DNA of 64,000 nucleotides from Luscinia megarhynchos (taxonomy: Eukaryota > Chordata > Aves > Passeriformes > Turdidae): assembly GCA_034336665.1 (NCBI GenBank), contig CM067568.1, forward strand, positions 13,115,983 through 13,179,982, written 5' to 3'. Shown one piece after another: positions 11,701 to 20,592 of this stretch. Each line of letters opens with the position of its first letter. The first letter of the stretch is position 1. The notes under the pieces were generated by a model. The model had not been told where the DNA came from. It saw only the letters and a program-made list of their open reading frames with translations, and made no database searches. Both the position numbers and the translations under genes were made by a program.

Positions 11701-14289
11701 TCCTACATCTAAATCCGTAGTAGAGCTTTGTTGAGAAAATAGCTTAGAAATTACTATTTTGCTGTTTTCATTGAGTGCACATGGTGTCATGTCTCACTAT
11801 TTTGCTTTGAGGGTTTTTTAGTGAACTGTGCAATAATTTCAGTCAGAAAATAATAAAAAATAACCATGCTTTCCTGGCTAAGTATCCATACTTGTATTTA
11901 TTTCCTTGCAGACACTAGATCAACAGCAGCTCTTCACTGAGGACGAGCTGAAGGAATTTGAAAATCACATTTCCCAGCAGGAAGATGAACTTAGAAAGAA
12001 GGCAGAAGAACTTCAGAAACAGAAGGAAGAGCTACAAAGGCAGCACGATCAACTTCAGGCTCAGAAACAGGAGTTTCAGCAGGTACACGTGTCAGGACAG
12101 CATATATTTGTTTTCATCTTTTCTCTGTCCTTATATATGTAATACTTCACAATTCTCAGCTCTGCAGATTTACCTCAATTGCTCATGAGTCCCAGCTGAA
12201 TTCTAAACTAGTTGTACCTCATCAAAACAGTCTGGTATTCCAAATTAAAGCAACTCAGCACTATACCCACTAAGAAAGACCTTACATAACTGCAAAATTT
12301 GGTTTAGGTGTATTCATTTATGTCACATCAGAGAAAGCTGACAAATTCAAGTTTGTCAACTGTTGTATTTTTTTTTTCACCAGGTTGTAAAACAGATGGA
12401 ACAAAAGAAACTACAACAAGGAAATGCTCCTGCAGGACCAGGTGGAGAACTGAAAATCCAACCCCGTATGTGTCTTTCTGTGCAGATACACAAACTTTAA
12501 AATAAGATCTGTAATATAAAAGTCATTACCTCCATATTTTCTGTTAAAACTATAAAGTAATGCAGCTTTAATGACCTCTGGAGAGAGGTTCACTAACCTG
12601 TCAGAGGAAGTGTGTAACTCTTCTAAGTACTCCTGAAATCTCACTGCCTTTAAGTCCATAGTAAGAAACCAGAGTCCTAACACAAGGCATCCAATGGGCA
12701 GAGAAGGAAGACTGTGTTGTGTTAGTCTAAAATCTTGAGATCTAGAGCATCCAGGGAAGAACAAGGACATAAAAAAGACAAGGTCCCATAATCTATGTCT
12801 GCATTGCATAGGCTGCAGAACAAATCAAATTATTTAAAATCCTCAGTGGCCAATTTGCCAGCAACTGGATGCAGCATGACACAAGAAGTTAGCCTTGGGC
12901 AGTAGGAGTGACCAATTGCTTCAACACCCTCAGAAGAAGGCAGTGGCATACTAAAATCACTACATTTCATCACTGGTGGCAGCAAAACAGTCAGGTATAT
13001 TAGCACTTCTTCACAGCAGATTGCCCAGGTTTCCTTTGACTTTTGAAGGAGTTCTGCTGCCCCATGCATCCTAAATAAGCCTTTTCTTGCTCTCTAGGAA
13101 GGTTGAAACTATGCTTTCATGGCTTTATTGGCTTCCATGTTCATGTGCTGACATGATCAGTGAAGCTCAAGAACTTCTTGACATTGATCTCAAATGTTCA
13201 GATCTATCCAGGCAGCCTTTTGAGTACCAGGAGCTCTTAACTGCTCCTGCAGGGCCAACAGGGATTTCAAACCTCAAGAGCTGTGTTCAGTGATTACAGC
13301 TTACCTTGTTGGGTACCCTGAAAGTCTGCCTGCTCACTTCTGTGAAGGGAAGTGATGAGATTTCAAAACCAATTTAATTCTGCCTTTCATTTGCTTTGAA
13401 ACTGTCTGTGGGTAACTTCATTTTATGATCCTTCATTCCAAGAGCCTAAATTCCCCTCACCTTCAGTAAAACCAGGGTGCAATTGCAGATGATACAACTT
13501 TGATACATCTTGGCAATATTGTAGCAGATACTGTTCTTAAAAAATGTGTTATTTTATGTAAAATCATTCTGTAAAGTAATTTAATTAGGTATCATGAGAA
13601 TTCATTATATTAGCCAGAACTGGTCACTACTCATTTACTGAATCAGAGATGTCCAAGTAGACACTACTTTGAATCTGTAGACCACTGGAACTACTAAGAG
13701 TAATTTAAGGGGGAAAAAAATCCAGAAGTGGGGTTGCATGTTCTGAAATCTTCATCAAACTATGAAAATTAGTATTACTCAAATGTAGACAAAGGGAGAA
13801 CATTTTACTGATGCAGTGAGGAGTAACATACAGGAGTGAGTTGTTAATTATTTCTTTTTCAAGCTTCCCATATTGGGAATTAAAGGTCTTATAAAAACAG
13901 GATTTATTTCAGAAGGAACAATGTGTTATGTGAGAATATTTCACAGAAAGCAGAAACAACTTGTAATCTAAGAGATGACACTGACTAGTAGTGGAGCCTG
14001 TTGGGTCTCAATCCAATTTCATTGTTAGGCACACAAAACTCCTGATACCACTTATAAACCAGAAAATAGAAGGTTTTGTTTGAGTGTCCCTATGCTGGAA
14101 TCTTTCTTTTAGAGAATTTTCACATTTGAGGCCAGTTTACTGAGAAGTTACAAATGGTTGTGTTCCTGTTTTACAGCTGGTGAACACAAAGCTGGAGATG
14201 CACCACAACAGCCAGCAGGAGGTGATCAGCCTTTACCACCAGGACATGTCCAAGAACCAGCTGTCAGAACTGATCAAGTTCACCCTTAA
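1143..14289 (+). CDS. NUCB2: Nucleobindin-2 (nesfatin-1 precursor), complete coding region, proximal tail isoform
   Basis: Twelve coding exons join in frame: 1143-1286, 1907-2014, 2727-2853, 5238-5341, 6982-7167, 7755-7845, 8981-9039, 10188-10280, 11290-11379, 11912-12082, 12384-12465, 14177-14289, giving 455 residues. A signal peptide (1-24, cut before [10 protein letters not shown]) is followed by the 82-residue nesfatin-1 segment (25-106), a KR dibasic site (107-108), a basic helical region (about 180-220), EF-hand 1 (254-265), an acidic stretch, EF-hand 2 (306-317) and a Gln/Glu-rich coiled coil (about 340-410). The family is known as a Golgi and secreted calcium-binding protein whose N-terminal product suppresses feeding in mammals. 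Human NUCB2 has 420 residues, and the extra length here is all in the tail exon. All introns are GT-AG. Exon 1 (noncoding) and the promoter should lie left of the window. Identification is near certain; which last exon dominates is not known. Confidence 0.95.
1880..1903 (+). repeat. Poly-T run before NUCB2 exon 3
   Basis: Twenty-four uninterrupted T three bases before the exon 3 boundary, serving as the polypyrimidine tract. Probably length-variable between individuals. Confidence 0.9.
1907..2014 (+). CDS. NUCB2: NUCB2 exon 3: nesfatin-1 core
   Basis: Residues 49-84, starting [10 protein letters not shown] and ending ADIEEIK. This covers the central part of nesfatin-1 reported as the active core in mammals. 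The acceptor is TTTAAG with AAG rather than the usual YAG, directly after 24 consecutive T (1880-1903). The donor AAG|GTAGGT is followed 9 bases later by 16 A (2024-2039). Phase 0 at both ends, so skipping this 108-base exon would keep the frame. Confidence 0.95.
2024..2039 (+). repeat. Poly-A run after NUCB2 exon 3
   Basis: Sixteen uninterrupted A starting 9 bases after the donor GT. Complementary to the poly-T run on the other side of the exon. Confidence 0.9.
2727..2853 (+). CDS. NUCB2: NUCB2 exon 4: nesfatin-1 C terminus and KR processing site
   Basis: Residues 85-126 plus the first base of Asp127. [22 protein letters not shown] completes the 82-residue nesfatin-1 and is followed by KRQEV, so the prohormone convertase KR site is retained. 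The length of nesfatin-1 equals the human peptide. Acceptor tgacag, donor AAG|GTAAGA. Confidence 0.95.
5238..5341 (+). CDS. NUCB2: NUCB2 exon 5
   Basis: Completes Asp127 and encodes 128-161, from [16 protein letters not shown] to DLDMLIKA. It follows human NUCB2 closely. Acceptor ttttttcag, donor GCA|GTGAGT, exit phase 0. Confidence 0.94.
5759..5789. repeat. (TA)15 microsatellite in NUCB2 intron 5
   Basis: Perfect TA dinucleotide tract, likely polymorphic. No link to the splice sites. Confidence 0.95.
6982..7167 (+). CDS. NUCB2: NUCB2 exon 6: basic helical region
   Basis: Residues 162-223, [16 protein letters not shown] through KVHHP. The run around [20 protein letters not shown] is the Lys/Arg/Glu-rich helix described in nucleobindins as the basic, DNA-binding-like region. 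Acceptor tttttag, donor CCT|GTAAGG, phase 0. Confidence 0.94.
7755..7845 (+). CDS. NUCB2: NUCB2 exon 7
   Basis: Residues 224-253 ([20 protein letters not shown] to FFKLH) plus the first base of Asp254. This is the helix entering EF-hand 1. Acceptor ctatag, donor ACG|GTAAGA. Confidence 0.94.
8981..9039 (+). CDS. NUCB2: NUCB2 exon 8: EF-hand 1 loop
   Basis: Completes Asp254 and encodes 255-273. The loop [12 protein letters not shown] (254-265) has acidic or amide ligands at positions 1, 3, 5 and 9, Gly at 6 and Glu at 12, so calcium binding should be intact. Acceptor ttttgtag, donor GAG|GTAAAA. A short 59-base exon. Confidence 0.94.
10188..10280 (+). CDS. NUCB2: NUCB2 exon 9: acidic linker between EF-hands
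   Basis: Residues 274-304, [20 protein letters not shown] through MREHVMNE. Strongly acidic and nearly identical to the mammalian protein. Acceptor aatttcag. The donor is GAG|GTGGGG, which is weaker than the other donors of this gene; the next exon nonetheless joins in frame. Confidence 0.93.
11290..11379 (+). CDS. NUCB2: NUCB2 exon 10: EF-hand 2 loop
   Basis: Residues 305-334. The loop [12 protein letters not shown] (306-317) has Arg at position 6, where canonical EF-hands carry Gly; the human protein has the same Arg as I recall it. Ends [14 protein letters not shown]. Acceptor caaatag, donor GAG|GTAATG, phase 0. Confidence 0.94.
11912..12082 (+). CDS. NUCB2: NUCB2 exon 11: coiled coil / leucine zipper
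   Basis: Residues 335-391, starting [17 protein letters not shown]. The section [20 protein letters not shown] is a heptad-like Gln/Glu/Lys-rich helix with Leu spacing, the nucleobindin leucine-zipper region. Acceptor ccttgcag, donor CAG|GTACAC, phase 0. Confidence 0.94.
12384..12465 (+). CDS. NUCB2: NUCB2 exon 12: end of coiled coil
   Basis: Residues 392-418 ([20 protein letters not shown] to KIQP) plus the first base of codon 419. Acceptor ttcaccag, donor CCC|GTATGT at 12466. It leaves in phase 1, so both candidate tail exons (14177 and 19919) complete codon 419, as Pro or His respectively. Confidence 0.93.
14177..14289 (+). CDS. NUCB2: NUCB2 proximal last coding exon (Pro-rich tail)
   Basis: Acceptor tgttttacag, then codon 419 as Pro and residues 420-455, [19 protein letters not shown] through VRTDQVHP, then TAA at 14287-14289. 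The frame runs 36 codons in hydrophilic, Pro/Gln-rich sequence with no stop, which supports it as coding. I cannot match it to the short human C terminus (...PHI). Possible poly(A) signals follow at 14445 (ATTAAA), 14767 and 15142 (AATAAA). An internal donor-like site, GAG|GTGATC at 14222, would keep the frame into the distal exon. Confidence 0.72.
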
Positions 14290-14444
14290 CCACTTGTGCC
14301 TCAACTTTATAGCATCTTTATTATTTGGGATGGGCAGGGGGTGGGAGGGGATAGGAAATCAGAGTGAAACATGAACTTTCTCCCTCAGACTGTAAAATCA
14401 TTGGGAATGTTAGAGATGAAGTATCGGTCAGATCTGATTTATAA

Positions 14445-14450
14445 ATTAAA
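14445..14450 (+). promoter_or_regulatory. Possible poly(A) signal for the NUCB2 proximal tail isoform
   Basis: ATTAAA about 155 bases after the proximal stop. Stronger AATAAA hexamers follow at 14767-14772 and 15142-15147. The sequence alone does not show which is used. Confidence 0.3.
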
Positions 14451-16965
14451 TTAATTTTGTTTCCAGTGCATCAGTGAGAAACACAAGGGGATCATGTAGA
14501 GGCTATAATAGAGGAGGAAATTGAAAAAATCATTAATACTAGAGGTTTTAATGGCCAGGGGACTCAGCTGTTGAACTCTCCCCTCACAAAGAGGGAGGAG
14601 ATGTTTAGGTGTGAATCAGAATCTTCTTGGAGAAGAAACAGGGAACAGGCCTGGATGTTAAATTAGGTCTAGTTTGATGTAAAAACTCTTTCCAGAAATG
14701 TTGAAACAAAGACCATAGATAAAGGCCTATTTCCAGCACTACCAAACCCTTTCTTCTTTAAGGCCAAATAAAAATGAAATTTCTTTAATCACAGAAAATT
14801 TGCACTTTCTAAAATTTAAACACAGCAAAGAATTATGTGGAACAGTGAATATTTTTCATGTTTACAGAAACCTAAGAATTTCACTGAAAGCCTTCAAAAG
14901 GAATACTGTACTTGTTGTTTATTGATCTGAACCGTCCTCCTTGTTGAGATTAATTCTGTGTAGCAGTTGAAAGCTCAACTGGCCCTTGGGACAATACTTT
15001 TGTCCCCATTTATTTCACCAGATGCCAGCTGATCTCAAAATTTTGCATGTTATTAAGTAAGCTTTTTATGTTGATGGAAATATTGTGCAAAACAGAACAA
15101 GACTCACTGTCTTTTTCTGTGCAGATTATCCTACCTCCTGCAATAAAACCAGATTTTTCAAAGTGCACCATGTGCTTCAGAGAGCTCTTCTCAGACATGA
15201 ATCTGGGATTTGTTAAGGTCTCACTGTTGACTCTTAAGAGTCTTTCAGCAGTTGGTGAAATGTTATGAAGTGTCCTAAGCCAAGGGTGCTACTTGATTGT
15301 ATTATTTTGGTATTGAACCAGGATAGGTCCCTAGTATTGCAAGCCAAGATTTTACAGGAGTGAGTTGATTTTCATGTCAGTTTTATTATAATGCTGAAAA
15401 GTTGTGCCAGTGCCCCTGCTTCTCATTCATTTCAAGCTGAAACTATCCTAAAGTGTATACCCTGTGTGGATTTCCTTGTTTGCTTGGGTTTTTGTGGTTG
15501 TTTTCTTGATAGTTTTGTTTTTTAAACATGGATTGTTCTGATTGTATAATGCTGGCTTTGAACAGATACACACACCTCTGCTAGCATCCTTTACATTTCC
15601 TTCCTGTTCTTAGGCTAACTGCTGACAGTGGCATTAAAAGAGATATTTTGGGGCTCAGGCAAAGAAACAGAAGCACACCTCTGTTAGAGAAAGATGTTCC
15701 TTTCAGAAGAAGACTTGAATATTTTAGGCAAGCTCAAAAAAACCAGAGGGGAATTGCTAACATTTTGTATTGTCATTTGAGAAATTTCTCACTCTGAAGA
15801 ACTTGGATTGATGGAAGCCAGGCACATTCCTTCCATGCTCAAGGCTTCTTTCATCAGACCTGGGCATATTCATGTTCTCCACACAATGCAGCAGAACTCA
15901 GTGCCAGAGCAGATTAGGTTTTCTTACCTATTTTAGCCTGTTGTCATGTTGCATTTCCTTCATTTATACCACTCAATTAGACTTATTTCTTTCTGTTCTT
16001 TATGCAAAAAGATGACATTTTCAGTTTGCAAAACCAGTGTTTCCACTGTTTGTCATTTCTATGCAATCTAACAACAGTTGGATGTTGTCTTTGTCTGGAG
16101 ACTAAAATATCTTTCAACAGCCTCATCTGGCTGCAGAGAGGCCCAGACAGTTTCAGCTACATGAACTTTCTCTGGGCACAGCCCTGGCTTTGGGGTTGTG
16201 GCCTGATAATGGGTAACAGGGTGAGGAGGGAAACAAAGAGGGAATTATTCAAATGTCATGGTAAAGGCAAGGGGAAATCTTACTGTGTTTTCCCCATCTC
16301 ACATGAAAATTTACAGAGGACAAATGATGCAGCCACAGATATTTGTAGAGATTCAAGGACTGAAACCTTTGGTGTGAAGGCATTGCTGCCATACAAGTCA
16401 TTCCTTCAGGCTACTTCTGCCTTCTAAGGTGCCATTAAATGTCATGATGGCTTTTTAATGTAAAGCTCAAGCTTCAGTTTCAGTGCAGCCTCTCACATTT
16501 GATGCTAAAGTCCTGACACTGCTGTTGGCAATTGTCACCCTTATCCCATGTACTTGGAAACATCCAGAGTTTTGTAAAGAATTGCTGTAACAACCACAGA
16601 AATAAGGAATTGGAATGTCATAGGCACAAGTCCTTATGCCTGTATTCTGCATTTCATTTAGGAGGTGATTACAACAAAATTATATCTAACTTCATATAGA
16701 CACCAATTCCACCACAAAGGTGCAGAGATTCAGTTTTGTACTTGCTGGGATTTCGGTAGGAGGATGAAGGGGTAAAATTTGGTTAATGTTGTACAAATTC
16801 ATATCTCTGGTGCAATATATGTAAAAAGAAAAAAAAAAAAAAAAGAAGCCCCACTCTGTACTTTGTATAGATTAGTTTTTAACTGGATTAAACTGAAACT
16901 CAGCACAGTTACAGAGGTTTAGTGTTTTATTTTCAGTGGGTGGGCAAGAGCTAGGTTTGTATTCA

Positions 16966-17345
16966 TAAATCAGAGTGGCTTGGGTTGGAAGGGACTTTGA
17001 AGCTTATCTTGTTCCAAGTCCCCTGCCATGGGCAGGGACACTTTTCCCAAGAAGAGATTGCTCAGAGCCCCATCCAGCCTGGCCTTGAACACTTCCAGGG
17101 ATGGGGAGTCCACAACTTCTCTGGGCAACCTGTACCAGAGCCTCACCACCTTCCCAGCAAATAATTTCTTCCTAATATCTAACCTAACACCTAATCTAAT
17201 CCTTCCCTGTTCAGTTTGAAGCCATTCTCCCCTTGTCCTGTCTCTCTCCATCTTTCTCATAGGCTCCCTTCAGACAGGGAAAGGCCACAGGTCACCCTGG
17301 AGCCTCCTCAGGAGTCCTTCCTGTTTGCCCTCCACTTGCTTTCTG
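16966..17345 (-). mobile_element. CR1 LINE fragment, reverse orientation
   Basis: Read on + it shows the familiar reversed CR1 3' region: gcttgggttggaagggact, then ccatccagcctggccttgaa, cacttccagggatggggagt and ccttgtcctgtctctctcca. The 3' end of the element is at the low coordinate, so the element is on the minus strand. 5'-truncated, as usual for CR1. A short open frame inside it is element-derived or accidental, not a host gene. Confidence 0.9.
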
Positions 17346-19918
17346 GAAAGATGTGAATTAAATAAGGTGTAAGAGATCTGTGTTCTTCCCTAGCACTAGC
17401 TGCCTCACTGCAGTAACTGTTCACTAATTAGGTACTTGAATGCTTAATTTTCTCTATTCATAAAAATACAAACCAAACCAAAATCCTACTGTCCCACAGC
17501 ATTACAAACTCATAGCACCATCCCACACTTCTCTGACTTAAAAACAGAAATCCCAAGGAAGGTGAAGCACCCATGGGCTTAATAAAACATTTTTCTATGG
17601 GTTGCATTCTGTGCTTAGATTTTGTATTTGTAGTCAGGGTGTTTGCCACTTCAGGATGTGAAAATAGCTAGGGCAAGGTCTCTTGACATCCACAGGATAT
17701 GGTGCCATATCCAGTCACACTAAATATTTCTATCTTGTAAATGTATCTAGATTAGAAAAATATGATGTAGGGTTTTGTACAGAAATGAAGCTTCTCTTTT
17801 GGTACAAGGACAGTTTATTGTACAATTTATGTACAAGTAGGTAGCAGATGCCAAGAGCTGTCCCAGAGGTTGGTCCCAGTTGTACCAAGTCCGTGAAATG
17901 AAAGTTCTATCTAAAACCAGCAACACTGACTATAGTTTAGTTACATTTCTAAAAATGAATTATTTTTACATAATGAAAAAGGAAGGATTGAGTTTGAGTC
18001 CTATTATTTACGCATTCACACACAGCAAATATCTAAACCATCTGCAGTTACCCTAATGTTACCTAATGCCTTAAAAGCTATACTTGCCAGGATCAGGTTG
18101 TGTCCAATAGTAATAGTTCCTAGAATTATAGTATCAAAAAACTGTACTAAATAACACCCTTCCTACTTGCTTTTGTGGTGAAGTACAATATCAGTGAGGG
18201 AAAGAATTTTTCAGAGATAATTTAGTTTCCAAACCTGGCGTGTTTTTCCGTGAGAAAGGCAGGGACAGAGCAGCACACCAGAAGTGACCTCTCCATTCTT
18301 TGCCCCTTTGCCATCAATTCAAGCAGCTGTTAGTCTGAGTGACTGCCCAGCAGTTGCTGCTCAGTCCCCGTGCAAACAATTTGTGTTTACTCAAACGAGT
18401 ATTTCCTCAAACACATAATAGCTCACAGCTGGTGTCTCCCCAGGAGCTGCCCACAGAGCCATTTCTGTGTTACAGAAGGTGCCAGTGCATACAATGCAGA
18501 GTTTCCCCCCCAGTATCTCATTTCACACCCTCTCTCACTATCTTATCACTGCTGTTAATAATACACTGAGAAGAGGGCTTCCATTTTTGTGCTCCCTGTC
18601 ACCAGGGCCGTGGCAGAAAGTGGGATGGGGGCACAGGCAGCCCTCTGAGCCTGGAATGAGCACCACAGTGGAGTTACCCCAATTCACAAATGCAGGGCCC
18701 ACCCAGGAGAGGATGAGTTGCTGAGCCGTGGAGCTGAGCCCTGAGCAAACTCCTGGGCAGGGCATTTCCATTCCCAGGAAGGCAGTGCCCACGGCAGCCA
18801 GTCCCACCGGCTGTGCACACAGTGCCAGTGCTTTTAGTACCGTGGGGAAGTGATCCAACACTGCTAGAACACACGAGATTTCTCACCTAACGAGCACACT
18901 GAGCTGCACACCCTTTCCTCACTAGAGGGAGTCTCAAGACAAGGATTGCTGAGCCCTCTCCGGAGCTAATTAAGAAGCAGAGTGGTGGCATAATGGAATA
19001 GGATGCTGAAAACAGTGTGATCTCTCAAAAGCCAAACAACAGCAGCTCCATATCTCAAAAAGGGCTTTTGGGGTTTTTTCCTTCGACAGAAACACATTTC
19101 TTACATTATGCTGTTTCCTTTGGAAAGAGACCTTGGAAGTGCAAATGAGCACTGAGCTAATGATGTTCTTCCTGAATAGACACCTCTGTACCAGACTTCA
19201 TCTTCGAGTTCAGTACACCACAACTGGGGAGCAACATGAGGATTGGCTGGTATTTAAAACCCCAGGATACTGACTGTGAAAAGCATTTTATGTTTTCAAA
19301 TTTTACATTTACAGCTTGAAACCACAGTGCTAGACTAGGATCCTACACATTAGTGAAAACAAAACAGGCAGCACCTGTATTTTTCTGGAGGAAACAAGGT
19401 TATACAGGCACCAGACCATGGTCACTCCTGAGGCTGCTCAAGAAACAGCTTCTTTGGAGGCAGATGCAAGTTGTTATTTTTTCCCTTGGGAGTTTTAAAG
19501 GTGAAAATTGCATATATTAAAGCCAGTTTAGGGATGCTGCTTCACTTGGTCTCTGAACAAATGGCCAAGAAATCTCATAAAAATAATCCTGTTAAATAGG
19601 AAAACTCAGATCAAACATTAAGGAGTTGCCATCCAGGTACACCTTAAATTTATGAGCAGTTTCCCTTTATCTCTAGTTTAATTGTCTGTGTTCAGTGTCA
19701 TGTTGCTGACTGCATATAAAGCCACAACTCAATTTCAGCTACAACAGCTTTGATAATTCTTAGCCTAGAAACCCTCTTTCTATGCTTTTTACTTTTTAAC
19801 AAGAGGAAAGTTAAGTGCTGTAAAATTAATTTATTATAAAATATGAAGGAACTTAAGAAATCACATATGCTATTCATAGTCTAACTGCCTGTATTTTAAC
19901 TTTCTGCTTTGTTTTCAG

Positions 19919-19959
19919 ATGAGAAAAATAACCAGCCAGTTATCCATCCTGATGAGTAG
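19919..19959 (+). CDS. NUCB2: NUCB2 candidate distal last coding exon
   Basis: Acceptor tctgctttgttttcag, then AT completing codon 419 as His, then EKNNQPVIHPDE and TAG at 19957-19959, a 431-residue protein. The Pro-His junction resembles the human tail ...PHI, which argues that this may be the ancestral last exon. It is short, so chance is a real alternative; the strong acceptor and matching phase favour it. An AATAAA lies at 20587-20592. RNA reads across 12465/19919 would settle it. Confidence 0.55.
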
Positions 19960-20586
19960 CTTTAGTTTGATCTACAGGCGATGACAGTATCACCATAATA
20001 GTCTTTATTAATTTATCTATTAATTATTTACAGGTCCCAAGCTGCACTTCAGTTGGCTCAGTCTTTGGATTAGCAGCTGCTTGTCTTGGGCTGAGCTTTC
20101 CTGTACATTAAGCACTATCAACCATATCAGTGGCTTCCAGTGTCTAAATTTCAATTCTGACTGTGTTACAATTTCTACACTGAAAACTGTTCCTGCAGAT
20201 GATTTATTCTGAGGCTGATAGGAAGGATGAGCAACTGGAATACTCCTTAACTTGGGGTACTTGATTTTACCCCAGCTCCCAAAAGCAACACTCCACACCT
20301 TTACTCCCTTTTTATTTTCACACTCCTTTACATTTTGCTTAAAAGCAAAGAGTTTCCCTCTGGTTCCTTGGCAGCTGCAGTTGAGCTGAAGATTTCAAAG
20401 CCATCTGTGCCTGACGTGGCACTGCAGACCCGGGCCCTGCCAGCTCGTGCATGTTCCATCAGCTCAGCTTTCAGTCTAGACATGTCCTAAATGTTTCAGA
20501 AGTCTCTTGGGCTCCTCTGGACAAAGCCAGGGTGGCACCAAGTGTGCACAGAGCATTCTTTAAAATTTCAAAGCAAAACCCAAACA

Positions 20587-20592
20587 AATAAA
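20587..20592 (+). promoter_or_regulatory. Possible poly(A) signal for the NUCB2 distal tail isoform
   Basis: The first AATAAA I see after the distal stop at 19959, giving a 3' UTR of roughly 630 bases. No 3'-end evidence is available. Confidence 0.3.

Larger units (their letters stand above)
2015..12383 (+). other. NUCB2 introns 3-11
   Basis: Introns between the listed exons. The longest are 2854-5237, 5342-6981, 7846-8980, 9040-10187 and 10281-11289. Apart from the dinucleotide repeat near 5.8 kb and short A or T runs, I see no RNA gene, mobile element or additional coding exon in them. Confidence 0.55.
14290..19918 (+). other. NUCB2 3' UTR and/or intron 12 continuation
   Basis: For the proximal isoform the first part is 3' UTR; for the distal isoform all of it is intron. 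It holds a CR1 element near 17.0 kb, an A-rich run near 16.83 kb, and a slightly more GC-rich patch at about 18.25-18.95 kb without a recognisable gene. Short open frames here match nothing I know. Confidence 0.5.

Noticed and set aside
16970..17260. 96-codon minus-strand open frame with a protein-like composition
   Set aside because: Lies entirely inside the CR1 fragment; it is transposon-derived, not a host gene.
18538..18861. 107-codon minus-strand open frame in a GC-richer patch
   Set aside because: No recognisable domain, no matching splice pattern with neighbours, and overlapping frames of similar length on both strands suggest chance.
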